The notes under the pieces are model-generated. The model did not search any database, was not told where the DNA came from, and worked only from the letters and a program-made list of their open reading frames with translations. DNA of 64,000 bases. Source: CAWGHZ01 sp963775315 (GTDB taxonomy: Bacteria > Pseudomonadota > Alphaproteobacteria > MPNO01 > DASWLB01). How positions within the stretch are numbered: the stretch's first letter is position 1; every line of letters begins with the position of its first letter. Both the position numbers and the translations under genes were made by a program. Location: assembly GCA_963775315.1 (NCBI GenBank), contig CAVZIN010000004.1, forward strand, positions 310,001-374,000, given 5' to 3'. Shown here piece after piece: positions 1 through 8,531 of this stretch.

Positions 1-525
1 CGCGATCGGCAAATTGATGAAGAAGATCCAGCGCCAGGCGAAGGTCTGGGTCAGGTACCCGCCCAGCGTCGGCCCCAGGATCGGCCCCACCATCGCGCCC
101 ACGCCGAATATCGCCATCGCCTTGCCGCGCTCCGCCTCGGGGTAGGATTCGACGAGAATGGCCTGGGCGCTGGGCACGAGTCCGGCCCCGGCCACGCCCT
201 GGAGAAGCCGGAACAGCACGATCTGACCCAGGCTTCCCGCGATGCCGCACAGAAGCGACGCGAGGGCGAACCCCGCGATCGAGGCGATCATGTAGCGCTT
301 CCGGCCGAACCGGTCGGTCATATAACCGGTGAGCGGCATGAAAATTCCCGACGAGATCAGGTAGCTCGTCAGGACCCAAGAAATCTGCTGCTGATTGGCG
401 CCGAGCGAGCCGCGCATGTGCGGCAGCGCGACCGTCACGATGGTCGTGTCGAGGATCTGCATGATCGCCGCGGTCATCACGACGCCGGTGATGAGAAGGC
501 GCCGCCGCCGGTCCTCGACGATCAT
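1..525 (-). CDS. DHA2-family MFS drug exporter, N-terminal part
   Basis: Major facilitator of the EmrB/QacA (14-TM, DHA2) type, expected to export drugs or other small molecules using the proton gradient in the inner membrane. About 175 N-terminal residues are visible; the rest lies beyond the left edge. The translation begins MIVEDRRRR, followed by a hydrophobic helix containing the DHA2 signature LDTTIVTVALP, then the conserved loop GYMTDRFGRKR (motif A), the RLLQGVAGAGLVPSAQAI segment and the motif C helix (GPILGPTLGGYL). The start at 525 gives the usual short cytoplasmic tail. It lies 108 bp downstream of thpR on the same strand and could be the last gene of that operon. The substrate cannot be told. 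Confidence 0.85.
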   Translation of the reverse strand, partial: MIVEDRRRRLLITGVVMTAAIMQILDTTIVTVALPHMRGSLGANQQQISWVLTSYLISSGIFMPLTGYMTDRFGRKRYMIASIAGFALASLLCGIAGSLGQIVLFRLLQGVAGAGLVPSAQAILVESYPEAERGKAMAIFGVGAMVGPILGPTLGGYLTQTFAWRWIFFINLPIA

Positions 526-633
526 GGCGGCGCGGCGGGGATATGGACGTCCATCCCCGGACAACGCCCGAGCGGCGCAATGATCGTTGCAGACGCACGA
601 CCCCTGGCTTGCGCCGGGCGCCGCGCGCGCGCC

Positions 634-1176
634 CTACGCCAGCGTCAGCGGGTATTCCGCCTCGGCGCGGTAGATCGGCCCGCTCTTCCCCAGGAACGAG
701 GAAAACAGCACGAAGCTCTCGGCGCGGAACGGGACGGCGCGGAACAGGCTGTTGGCGGCGAGCCAGGGCCGCACCGCCTCGGCCGGCGCGCCGTTCAGCC
801 TGGCGAGGGTGAGGTGCGGCTGGAAGCGCCGCCCCTCGGGGTCGAGGCCGGCCCGCACCAGCACCAATTCCACCTTGTCGCGCAACGCGGCGAGCGCAGG
901 GTTGCGCTCGACCCCCAGCCAGAGCTGGCGCACGCGGCGGCCGGATTCGAAATGGCCGGCGCCGACCAGCGTCACGTCGAAGGCGGGCGCGCGCACGTGC
1001 GACAGGTCGAGCGCGACGTCGCGCGCGTGGGCCTCGTCGATCTCGCCGATGAAACGCAAGGTGATGTGCAGGTTCTCGCTCGCGACCCAGCGCGCGCCGT
1101 CCACGCCGCGTTGCAAGGCGGCGGCACGGTCGCGCAGCTCGTCCGGGATCTCGAGGGCGACGAACAGTCGAATCAT
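634..1176 (-). CDS. thpR: RNA 2',3'-cyclic phosphodiesterase (2H family)
   Basis: Two-histidine phosphoesterase of 180 aa, the normal size for ThpR/LigT proteins, which open 2',3'-cyclic phosphates at RNA ends. Both catalytic HxT motifs are present: HITLRFIG near residue 43 and HLTLARL near residue 125. The start MIRLFVALEIP matches the family's conserved first beta strand. The start codon lies 5 bp after the stop of the FIST gene, so the two are translationally close and probably cotranscribed. Confidence 0.9.
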   Translation of the reverse strand: MIRLFVALEIPDELRDRAAALQRGVDGARWVASENLHITLRFIGEIDEAHARDVALDLSHVRAPAFDVTLVGAGHFESGRRVRQLWLGVERNPALAALRDKVELVLVRAGLDPEGRRFQPHLTLARLNGAPAEAVRPWLAANSLFRAVPFRAESFVLFSSFLGKSGPIYRAEAEYPLTLA

Positions 1177-1181
1177 TCGCC

Positions 1182-2309
1182 CTACGAGATCACCGTCAGC
1201 ACGCCGGTATAGCCGTAGAGCCGGTTGTTGCTGATCTCGCCGTTCGCGTAGAACCCGATCAACGGCACCTCGCCCAGCGCGTCGCGCAGCCTTCCGAGCT
1301 CGCGCGAGCCCGGTCCGAACTGGTTGGGCCCGCGCGCGACGCATGACACGTAGATGGCGCAGGCCGGGTCCGGCCCGGCGCGCTTCGCCACGTCGGTCGC
1401 CATGCGGTCCAGATCGGCGGTCGCGCTCGCCCCGTCGCGGCGGACGAACATGATGCGGTCGCCCGTCCGGATGCGCTCGCCGATGGCGAGCCAGCCCTTG
1501 TCCGGGTCGATCCCGACCAGATTGCGCACCAGGTAGTCGGCGCGGTCGGAGCCGGGGATCGGCAGGGCGGCGTGGATGAAGCCCGCTGCGCGCACAAGGT
1601 TGCGCGCCACCACCTCGCCCGCGTCCGCCTTGAACGCGTCGAGCGCGGGGGCGCCGTCGAGCTCCATCACCACGTTGTCGCGCCCGGCCGTCACCGTGCG
1701 CGGCGGCCCGATCGGGCTGCACCCCTGTGTGAGGCCGCTTGCGATCGCCACGTCGCCGCCGAACAGAATGCCGGAGACGCCCCCGGTCGCCGGCCCGCCC
1801 GCCACCTGGCGCACCGTGCCGCGCGAGGCGGTGATGCCGCCGACCAGGAAGCAATCGGTGTCGTCCGAGATGGAATCGAGGATCTGCGGCAAATAGGCAT
1901 TGCGCGGGTCGGCGTGGACCAGCCCCAGCGCCGGATGGGCGCGCGCGACCCAGCCCGCCACCTCCTCGGGCAGCGGGTCGCCCGGCTTGGCGACGGTCGG
2001 CAGCATGCGGAACGCGTCGGCGTCGAGCGTGCCGACCAGCAGGGCGAGCGCCGGCTCGTCGAAATACTCGCGCCCGGTGACGCAGATGCCGTAGCCGACG
2101 GTGCCGACCCAGTCGGCGATGCCGGTGCGCTGGCGCAGCGTGTCGCAGATCGTGTCGAACGCGCCGTGCAGTGCGTCGGTCGCGTAGACGAAGCCGATAT
2201 TCGCCCCCGCCGGCGGCGTGCCGAGCGTCGCCAGGCACAATTCCAGCATCGTCTCCGCGGTTCCGCCGGACGCGTGGGCCAGGCGGAAGCTCCGTGTCGC
2301 GGTCTCCAT
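1182..2309 (-). CDS. FIST domain sensor/signal protein
   Basis: Protein of 375 aa matching FIST N-terminal plus FIST C-terminal domains, a putative small-ligand (possibly amino-acid derived) sensory module. Visible landmarks are the N-terminal strand ANIGFVYATDAL, the glycine-rich GILFGGDVAIASGLTQGC segment typical of the domain junction, and a C-terminal GRDNVVMELDGAPALDAFK region followed by the FIST_C ending with CAIYVSCVARG and GFYANGEI. No kinase or output domain is fused, so it is a stand-alone FIST protein. It starts 9 bp after the esterase stop and sits between tesA and thpR. Its ligand is unknown. Confidence 0.8.
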   Translation of the reverse strand: METATRSFRLAHASGGTAETMLELCLATLGTPPAGANIGFVYATDALHGAFDTICDTLRQRTGIADWVGTVGYGICVTGREYFDEPALALLVGTLDADAFRMLPTVAKPGDPLPEEVAGWVARAHPALGLVHADPRNAYLPQILDSISDDTDCFLVGGITASRGTVRQVAGGPATGGVSGILFGGDVAIASGLTQGCSPIGPPRTVTAGRDNVVMELDGAPALDAFKADAGEVVARNLVRAAGFIHAALPIPGSDRADYLVRNLVGIDPDKGWLAIGERIRTGDRIMFVRRDGASATADLDRMATDVAKRAGPDPACAIYVSCVARGPNQFGPGSRELGRLRDALGEVPLIGFYANGEISNNRLYGYTGVLTVIS

Positions 2310-2318
2310 CGGCGTCTC

Positions 2319-3008
2319 CTATCGGGGCCGGTGGAGCAACCGCACCACATAAGGCGCCAGCCGGTCAACCAGGACCGCCACCCCCTGGTCGTTCGGATGG
2401 ATTCCGTCGGGCTGGTTCAGCGCCGGCTGGGCCGCCACCCCGTCGAGCAGGAACGGATAGAACGCCACGCCGTAGCGCCGCGCGAGGGCGGGGAACAGCG
2501 CGTTGAACTGGCCCTCGTAGCCTTCGCCCATGTTGGGTGGAGCCAGCATGCCGGTGAGCAGCACGCGCACCTTGGCGGCCTTGAGCCGGGCCAGGATGGC
2601 GTTCAGGTTGGCCTCGGTCTCGGCGGGCGGGATGCCGCGGAGCCCGTCATTGCCGCCAAGCTCGACAATGGCAACGTCCGGCTTGTCGGCGAGCGCCCAG
2701 TCGAGCCGCGCCTTGCCGCCGGCCGTGGTGTCGCCCGAGACGCCGGCGTTGATGACCTTGACGCGATGGCCCTCGGATTTGAGCTTTGCCTGCAGCCTCG
2801 CCGGGAAGCTGCGGTCGGCGGGCAAGCCGTAGCCGGCGGCGATGGAATCGCCGAGCACCAGGATGCGGACGGGGTCGTCCTTTGCCGCGGCCTTGCCCGG
2901 GTCCTTGGCCGCGTCCTTGCCCGCAGCGTGGGCGGCACCGGCGGCGCCCAGCGCCATGAATGCCACGGCGCCCAGGATCCTCACCGCTTTCAAAAGCCGC
3001 TTCCGCAT
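2319..3008 (-). CDS. tesA: Arylesterase / TesA-type SGNH hydrolase, exported
   Basis: Periplasmic multifunctional esterase of the SGNH (GDSL) family, 229 aa. A signal peptide (MRKRLLKAVRILGAVAFMAL, cleaved after AHA) is followed by a low-complexity Lys/Ala linker and then the catalytic blocks: block I VLGDSIAAGYGL with the nucleophile serine, GGNDGLRG (block III), and DGIHPNDQG with the Asp-His pair near the C-terminus. The start is taken at 3008 because it gives a clean signal peptide. It is divergent from the YbbA/YbbP genes with only 16 bp between start codons, the same arrangement as tesA-ybbA-ybbP in E. coli, which supports the name. Confidence 0.88.
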   Translation of the reverse strand: MRKRLLKAVRILGAVAFMALGAAGAAHAAGKDAAKDPGKAAAKDDPVRILVLGDSIAAGYGLPADRSFPARLQAKLKSEGHRVKVINAGVSGDTTAGGKARLDWALADKPDVAIVELGGNDGLRGIPPAETEANLNAILARLKAAKVRVLLTGMLAPPNMGEGYEGQFNALFPALARRYGVAFYPFLLDGVAAQPALNQPDGIHPNDQGVAVLVDRLAPYVVRLLHRPR

Positions 3009-3024
3009 GCCATATCCGCTGGCA

Positions 3025-3729
3025 ATGGCCGACACGATGCTCCTCCTCGACGACGTACACCTCACGCTGGACAGCGCAGCCGGTCCGGTCCAGGTGCTGC
3101 GCGGCATCAACCTTAGGGTCGAATCGGGCGAAACCGTGGCCGTGATCGGGCCTTCGGGCTCGGGCAAGTCGACCATGATGATGATTTCGGCGGGGCTCGA
3201 GCGGCCGACGTCGGGCCGGGTTGCGGTCGCCGGCACCGATTTCGCCTCGCTCGGCGAGGATGCGCTGGCCCGCTTCCGGCGCGACCACATGGGCATCGTG
3301 TTCCAGAACTTCCATCTGGTGCCGACCATGACTGCGCTCGAGAACGTCGCCGTGCCGCTCGAGCTCGCAAGGCGGCGGGACGCCTTCGCCCGCGCCGAGG
3401 CGGGGCTCGCCGCCGTCGGGCTCGGCCACCGGCTCGCCCACTATCCGGGCCAGCTCTCGGGCGGGGAGCAGCAGCGCGTCGCCATCGCCCGCGCCTTCGT
3501 CGGCGAGCCGCGGCTCCTGCTCGCCGACGAGCCGACCGGAAATCTCGACGGCGAAACCGGGCGCCAGGTGATCGACCTGGTGTTCGACCTCGCCGCGCGG
3601 CATGGCGCGACCTTGGTGCTGATCACCCACGACCTTGCCATCTCGCGGCGCTGCGCCCGCGAGGTGCGGCTGGTCGACGGGCGGATCGCCGGCGACCGCG
3701 TGCCGGCCCCGCCGGTCGCGGCCGGATGA
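3025..3729 (+). CDS. ybbA: ABC transporter ATP-binding protein (YbbA/LolD-like)
   Basis: ATPase of 234 aa that would power the large permease encoded next. Walker A GPSGSGKST lies near residue 43, the Q-loop follows in GIVFQNFHLVP, the signature is LSGGEQQR, and Walker B plus D-loop is LLLADEPTGNLD. The start ATG at 3025 directly precedes DTMLLLDDVHL; an ATG four codons later is the alternative. The stop overlaps the start of the permease gene (ATGA at 3726-3729), so the pair is translationally coupled. In the family this ATPase resembles LolD and MacB. Confidence 0.9.
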   Translation: MADTMLLLDDVHLTLDSAAGPVQVLRGINLRVESGETVAVIGPSGSGKSTMMMISAGLERPTSGRVAVAGTDFASLGEDALARFRRDHMGIVFQNFHLVPTMTALENVAVPLELARRRDAFARAEAGLAAVGLGHRLAHYPGQLSGGEQQRVAIARAFVGEPRLLLADEPTGNLDGETGRQVIDLVFDLAARHGATLVLITHDLAISRRCAREVRLVDGRIAGDRVPAPPVAAG

Positions 3730-6242
3730 GCGTCGCGCTCACCCTCGCGGGGCGCGAGCTGCGCGCGGGGCTCGGTGGCTTCCGGCTGTTCCTCGCCTGC
3801 CTCGTCATCGGCGTCGCCGCCATCGCCGGCGTCGGCTCGCTCGCCCGCGCGATCCATGACGGGATCGCCGGCGAATCGCGCGCCATGCTGGGCGGCGACG
3901 TGGCGCTGCGCGCCGTGCACCAGCCGTTTCCGGCGCCGCTGCAGGCCGAACTCCGCGGGGCCGGAACGCTCAGCCTGGCCGAAACGATGCGCACCATGGC
4001 GAGCCGGCCGGGCGCCGCGCCGCGCGTTCTGGTCGAGCTCAAGGCCGTCGACGGCGCGTATCCGCTCTACGGCCATCTCGAGCTCGACCCCGCGATGACG
4101 CCCGAGGCGGCGCTCGATTTCCATGACGGTGCCTGGGGCGCGGTCGCCGAGCCCAGCCTGCTCGACAGGCTGGGGATCAAGGTCGGCGACCGGGTGCAGG
4201 TCGGCACCACCCAGTTCGTGCTGCGCGCGACGATCGCGCGCGAACCGGACCTCGCGGGCGGCAGCGACGGGTTCCCGCTCGGCCCGCGACTGATGATCGC
4301 GAGCCAGGCGCTGCCCACCACCGGCCTCGTCCGTCTCGGCAGCCTGATCTACTACCACGCGCGCGTGCGCCTTCCGGCGGGCGCGGACCCGCACGCCTTC
4401 GCCGCTGCGCTGCGTTCCGCCCATCCCGACGCCGGCTGGACGCTCCGCACCCCGGACCGCGCGGCCCCCGAGGTGCAGCGCCTGGTCGACCGGGTGATGC
4501 AGTTCCTGGCGCTGGTCGGGCTCACCACCCTGCTGGTCGGCGGGGTCGGCATCGGCAACGCGGTGCGCGCCTATCTCGCCGGCAAGACCGCGACCATCGC
4601 CACGCTGAAATGCCTCGGCGCGTCGTCGGGCCTGATCTTCCGCACCTATTTCGTCCAGGTGCTGGCGATGGGCGCCGTCGCCATCGTCGCCGGCATCGTG
4701 CTCGGCGCGCTGTTCCCGTTCGCCGCCGCCAAGCTGATCTCGCCGGCCTTGCCGATCGCGGTCGATACCGAGCTCACGCTGCGCCCGCTGGCCCTCGCCG
4801 CCCTGTTCGGACTGGTTGCGACCGTCGCCTTCTCGGTCTGGCCGATCGCGCGGGCCGGCGCCATCGCCCCCGCCTCGCTGTTCCGCGATCTGGTCGCGCC
4901 GTCGGGCCGCCGGCCGGGCATCGTGGCGGTGGCCGCCGTCACCGCCTGCGCCGCGGCGCTCGCCGGGCTCGCCATCTGGGACGCGACCGACCGGCGGCTC
5001 GCAATATGGTTCATCGTCGGCGCGGCCGGCGCCCTCGTCGCGTTCGGCCTCGCCTCGATCGCGATCCGCCAGGCGTCGCGCCACATCCGCCCGCGCAACG
5101 CCGTGCTCCGGCTCGCGCTCGCCAATCTCGGCCGGCCCGGCGCGCCGACCGGCTCGGTCGTTCTGTCGCTCGGGCTCGGCCTCACCGTGCTGGTGACCGT
5201 GGCGCTGGTCGAGGGCAACATCGACCGGCTGGCCCAGGACACGCTGCCGGCGGACGCGCCCGGCTATTTCTTCATCGACATCCAGCCCGGCGAGCGCGCG
5301 GGTTTCGTCGAGGCGGTACACAAGGCGGCGCCCGAGGTCCGGCTGAACGAGGTGCCGATGCTGCGCGGGCGTATCGTGCGGGTGAACGGGCAGGGCGCTG
5401 CCGAGGTGCAGAAGCGCATCGGCCGGAAATGGGTGCTCGGCTCCGACCGGGGCATCTCCTGGTCGGCGACGCCGCCGGCGAACTCGCCGATCGTGCGCGG
5501 CGATTGGTGGCTCAAGGACTATTCCGGCCCGCCGCAGGTCTCGTTCGACGCCAACGCCGCAGAGAGCCTCGGCATCGGCGTCGGCTCGACGCTGACGGTC
5601 GACGTGCTGGGGCGCGAGATCACCGCGCGGGTCGCCAATTTGCGGACCATCAACTGGCGCAACATGGGGATCAACTTCATGCTGATCTTCTCACCCAATG
5701 CGCTTGTGGGCGCGCCGGCGACGACCATCGCCACGCTGCGCGGTCCGGCGGCGGCCGAGGACGCGGCGGCGAAGGCGGTGGCGGCGCGCTTCCCCAACAT
5801 CACGGCGATCCGCGTGCGCGACGTGCTGGACGCGGTGGCCGGCATCGTCGGCCGTGTCGCCGACGCGGTGCGGCTCGCCACGGCGGCGACGCTGCTCGCC
5901 GGCGCGCTGGTGCTCGCCGGGGCCATCGCGGCCGGGCACCGGCGACGGGTCTACGACGCGGTGGTACTGAAGGCGGTCGGGGCCACGCGGGGCGACATCG
6001 CGCGGTCCTTCCTGATCGAGCATCTGGCGATCGGGCTGATCGCCGCCGCCGTCGCCGCGGCGCTCGGCACGTTCGCGGCGCGCTTCGCCATCGTGCGGGT
6101 AATGCATTTCGACTGGACGTTCCTGCCGCTGCCCGTCGCGGCGACCGCCGTGATCGCCGCGACCGTCTGCATCGGGCTCGGGTTCGTCGGCACCTGGCGC
6201 GCCCTCGGCCAGCCGGCGGCGCCGCTGTTGCGCAACGAGTGA
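3726..6242 (+). CDS. ybbP: ABC transporter permease, YbbP/FtsX family
   Basis: Membrane protein of 838 aa with the YbbP layout: one N-terminal TM helix (LFLACLVIGVAAIAGV), a long periplasmic domain, an FtsX-type block of TM helices from about residue 255 (FLALVGLTTLLVGGVGIGNAV), central helices, a second periplasmic domain (residues 480-690) and a last FtsX block near the C-terminus (TLLAGALVLAGAIAAG, LIAAAVAAALGT). It pairs with the preceding ATPase. The TesA neighbour suggests a role in lipid or toxic-compound handling at the cell envelope, but no substrate is established here. Confidence 0.9.
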   Translation: MSVALTLAGRELRAGLGGFRLFLACLVIGVAAIAGVGSLARAIHDGIAGESRAMLGGDVALRAVHQPFPAPLQAELRGAGTLSLAETMRTMASRPGAAPRVLVELKAVDGAYPLYGHLELDPAMTPEAALDFHDGAWGAVAEPSLLDRLGIKVGDRVQVGTTQFVLRATIAREPDLAGGSDGFPLGPRLMIASQALPTTGLVRLGSLIYYHARVRLPAGADPHAFAAALRSAHPDAGWTLRTPDRAAPEVQRLVDRVMQFLALVGLTTLLVGGVGIGNAVRAYLAGKTATIATLKCLGASSGLIFRTYFVQVLAMGAVAIVAGIVLGALFPFAAAKLISPALPIAVDTELTLRPLALAALFGLVATVAFSVWPIARAGAIAPASLFRDLVAPSGRRPGIVAVAAVTACAAALAGLAIWDATDRRLAIWFIVGAAGALVAFGLASIAIRQASRHIRPRNAVLRLALANLGRPGAPTGSVVLSLGLGLTVLVTVALVEGNIDRLAQDTLPADAPGYFFIDIQPGERAGFVEAVHKAAPEVRLNEVPMLRGRIVRVNGQGAAEVQKRIGRKWVLGSDRGISWSATPPANSPIVRGDWWLKDYSGPPQVSFDANAAESLGIGVGSTLTVDVLGREITARVANLRTINWRNMGINFMLIFSPNALVGAPATTIATLRGPAAAEDAAAKAVAARFPNITAIRVRDVLDAVAGIVGRVADAVRLATAATLLAGALVLAGAIAAGHRRRVYDAVVLKAVGATRGDIARSFLIEHLAIGLIAAAVAAALGTFAARFAIVRVMHFDWTFLPLPVAATAVIAATVCIGLGFVGTWRALGQPAAPLLRNE

Positions 6243-6314
6243 CCGGGCGCGGTTGACCCGGAACGCCCCGGCCGATAGCGTTCCGCGTCGCCAGCCGGAA
6301 CCCGGAACCTCCTT

Positions 6315-8441
6315 ATGCTCGAACCGACCAGACCGATCTCGCGCCACCAGGTCGCGCGCCTGCTGAACCCGCGCTCGGTCGCGGTGATCGGCGTGTCGGA
6401 GCGGCCGAACACGGCCGCGCGCAACGTGATCGCCAACCTCGATTCGCTGGGTTTTTCCGGGCCGATGCACCTGGTCGCCCGCAATCTGCGCGAGATCGAC
6501 GGCCGCCCGACGGTCGCGAGCGTCGACGAGCTGCCCAAGGGCATCGACTGCGCCGTGCTGACCGTGCCGGGGGCGGCCATCGAGGCGACGGTCGAGGCGC
6601 TGGCGGCGCGCGAGGTCGGCTCGATCATGTGCTTCGCGTCGGGCTTCGCGGAGATGGGCGGCGCCGGCCGCGCGACGCAGCGGCGCATCGCGGGGATCGC
6701 GCGCGCCCACGACATCGCCTTCGCCGGGCCGAACTGCCTCGGCTTCACCAATATGCCGGACCGCGTCGCGATCTCGTTCTCGGCGGGCCGCCCGCCCGCG
6801 CCCGAGACGCTCGGCCGCATCAAGGTGGGCATCGTCGCCCAGTCGGGCGCGATGGCGAGTGTGCTGCGCATCGGCATGGCGGCGGAGGAGATCGGGTTCA
6901 CCTACGCGATCACCACCGGCAACGAGGCCGTGCTGGGCGTCGAGGACTACCTGCCCTTCCTGATCGAGAACGACGAAACCCGCGTCATCATGGTGCTGGG
7001 CGAGACGATCCGCCGCCCGGCCGAGTTCCTGGCCCACGCCGAGGCGGCGCGGGCGAAGAAGAAGCCGATCGTGCTGCTCCATCTCGGGCGCAGCGAAAAG
7101 GCGCGCGCCTCGGCCAAGTCGCACACCGGCGCGCTTGCCGGCGACTTCGCGGTGATGGAGGCGTTCGCGCGCGCGGCCGGCGTCGTGCTGGTCGAGACGC
7201 TGGACGAGCTCATCGACACCACCACCGTCCTCGCCCACACGCCGGCGCCGCCCGCGGGCGGGGTTGCCGTCATCACCGATTCGGGCGCGTTCAAGGGCTT
7301 CACGCTGGACTACTGCGAGAAGGTCGGGCTGCCCGTGGCGCAGATCGGCGCCAAGACCCGTGCGGCGCTGAAGGCGGCGCTGCCGGAGTTCGCGGTGGTG
7401 TCGAACCCGGTCGACCTCACCGCCCAGACGATCTTCCGCCCCGACCTCTACACCCTGTCGATCCGCACGCTGATGGGCGATCCCAATGTCGGCTACGTGC
7501 TGGCCTCGATCATGGCGACCAGCCCCGCGCTCGGGCTCGAGAAGGTGCCCTACGTCACCGACGGGCGGATCGACCCGGAAAAGCCGCTCGCCTGCGCCTT
7601 CATGGCGGGCGATTCGCCGACCGACCCGACGGTGAAGCCGCGCCTCGCCGAGGCGGGCATCCCGTTCTTCCGCTCGCCGGAGCGGGCGTTGCGCGCCTTC
7701 GCCCGCGCGCACGAGTATGGCGTCGCGCTCGCCCGCAAGGCGCCGCGCGCCGGGCGCATCGACGTCCCGCCCGTCCGCGTGCCGGCGTCCGGCGCGCTGA
7801 CCGAGAGCGAGGGCAAGGCGGCGCTCAAGGCGGCCGGGGTCGCGGTGCCGCAGGGTGCGCTCGCCACCTCGCTCGCCGAGGCGACGCGCATCGCCCAGCG
7901 GCTGCGCTATCCGGTGGCGCTCAAGGCGCAGGCGGCGGCGCTCGGCCACAAGTCGGACGCGGGCGGGGTGATCCTCAATGTCGGCGACGTCAAGGCTCTC
8001 GCCGCGGCGTGGAAGACGCTCCACGCCAGCGTGAAGAAGGCGCGCCCCGGCCTCGCGCTCGACGGCGTGCTGGTCGAGAAGATGGCGCCCAAGGGGGTCG
8101 AGGTGGTGATCGGCGCCCGGCGCGACCCCGAATGGGGGCCGGTGCTGATGGTCGGGCTTGGCGGGGTGTGGACCGAGGCGCTGAAGGACGTGCGCTTCCT
8201 GCCGGCCGGCGCCGCGCCCGCCGCCATCGCCGAGGCGTTCCGCGGCCTGCGCGGGGCGAAGCTGCTCGAGGGCTTCCGCGGCGCGAAGCCGGTCGATATC
8301 GCCGCGCTCGCCGATGCCGCCGCGCGCATCGGCGCGCTGATGCTCGCCTCGCCCGCGCTCGACGAGATCGACGTCAACCCGCTGATCGCGACCGACAAGG
8401 GATGCGTCGCGGTCGACGCGCTGTTCGTCGGGCGGGGATAA
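6315..8441 (+). CDS. NDP-forming acyl-CoA synthetase (acetate-CoA ligase, ADP-forming type)
   Basis: Fused synthetase of 708 aa which would make an acyl-CoA from a carboxylic acid, CoA and a nucleoside triphosphate. Domain order: CoA-binding Rossmann domain (LLNPRSVAVIGVSERPN, residues 15-130), succinyl-CoA-ligase-like domains (VAQSGAMASV, and the phosphohistidine loop SHTGALAGD near residue 270), and a C-terminal ATP-grasp domain (LTESEGKAALKAAGV, ALGHKSDAGGV, DEIDVNPL). There is no GNAT acetyltransferase domain, unlike the Pat protein-acetylating relatives. It lies convergent to the three amidohydrolases and may activate an acid they release, but this is inference; the acid specificity is unknown. 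Confidence 0.85.
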   Translation: MLEPTRPISRHQVARLLNPRSVAVIGVSERPNTAARNVIANLDSLGFSGPMHLVARNLREIDGRPTVASVDELPKGIDCAVLTVPGAAIEATVEALAAREVGSIMCFASGFAEMGGAGRATQRRIAGIARAHDIAFAGPNCLGFTNMPDRVAISFSAGRPPAPETLGRIKVGIVAQSGAMASVLRIGMAAEEIGFTYAITTGNEAVLGVEDYLPFLIENDETRVIMVLGETIRRPAEFLAHAEAARAKKKPIVLLHLGRSEKARASAKSHTGALAGDFAVMEAFARAAGVVLVETLDELIDTTTVLAHTPAPPAGGVAVITDSGAFKGFTLDYCEKVGLPVAQIGAKTRAALKAALPEFAVVSNPVDLTAQTIFRPDLYTLSIRTLMGDPNVGYVLASIMATSPALGLEKVPYVTDGRIDPEKPLACAFMAGDSPTDPTVKPRLAEAGIPFFRSPERALRAFARAHEYGVALARKAPRAGRIDVPPVRVPASGALTESEGKAALKAAGVAVPQGALATSLAEATRIAQRLRYPVALKAQAAALGHKSDAGGVILNVGDVKALAAAWKTLHASVKKARPGLALDGVLVEKMAPKGVEVVIGARRDPEWGPVLMVGLGGVWTEALKDVRFLPAGAAPAAIAEAFRGLRGAKLLEGFRGAKPVDIAALADAAARIGALMLASPALDEIDVNPLIATDKGCVAVDALFVGRG

Positions 8442-8445
8442 GGCT

Positions 8446-8473
8446 CCCTCTCTGCCCCTGGGGGCGGAGAGGG
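8446..8473. terminator. Hairpin, first of two between convergent genes
   Basis: Arms 8446-8458 and 8461-8473 form a 13-bp stem with one mismatch and a 2-base turn. It starts 5 bp after the acyl-CoA synthetase stop. A related hairpin (same right arm, GGGGCGGAGAGGG) follows nrdB at 50235. Confidence 0.5.
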
Positions 8474-8483
8474 AAAGAAAAAG

Positions 8484-8508
8484 AAAGGGCCGGGAAATCC
8501 GGCCCTTT
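8484..8508. terminator. Bidirectional intrinsic terminator
   Basis: Perfect 10-bp stem: AAAGGGCCGG at 8484-8493 and CCGGCCCTTT at 8499-8508 around a 5-base loop. The A/T ends of the stem give a short U tract in either direction. It lies between the plus-strand acyl-CoA synthetase and the minus-strand amidohydrolase. Confidence 0.75.
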
Positions 8509-8531
8509 CGCGTCTCGCGCCTCAGGTCGCG

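Noticed and set aside
634..2238. A 534-aa reading frame covering thpR and the FIST region
   Set aside because: Only its last 180 residues are real (ThpR); the rest is the FIST gene read in the wrong frame, an Arg/Ala/Gly-rich translation typical of GC-rich shadows.
3441..5321. A 626-aa reading frame antisense to ybbA/ybbP
   Set aside because: Arg/Glu/Gly/Asp-rich, without any recognisable motif, and opposite well-supported genes; a shadow of GC-rich codon bias.
6260..6282. GGAAC followed by CGTT upstream of the acyl-CoA synthetase, an apparent EcfG promoter
   Set aside because: The spacer is only 14 bp; EcfG promoters need about 16-17.
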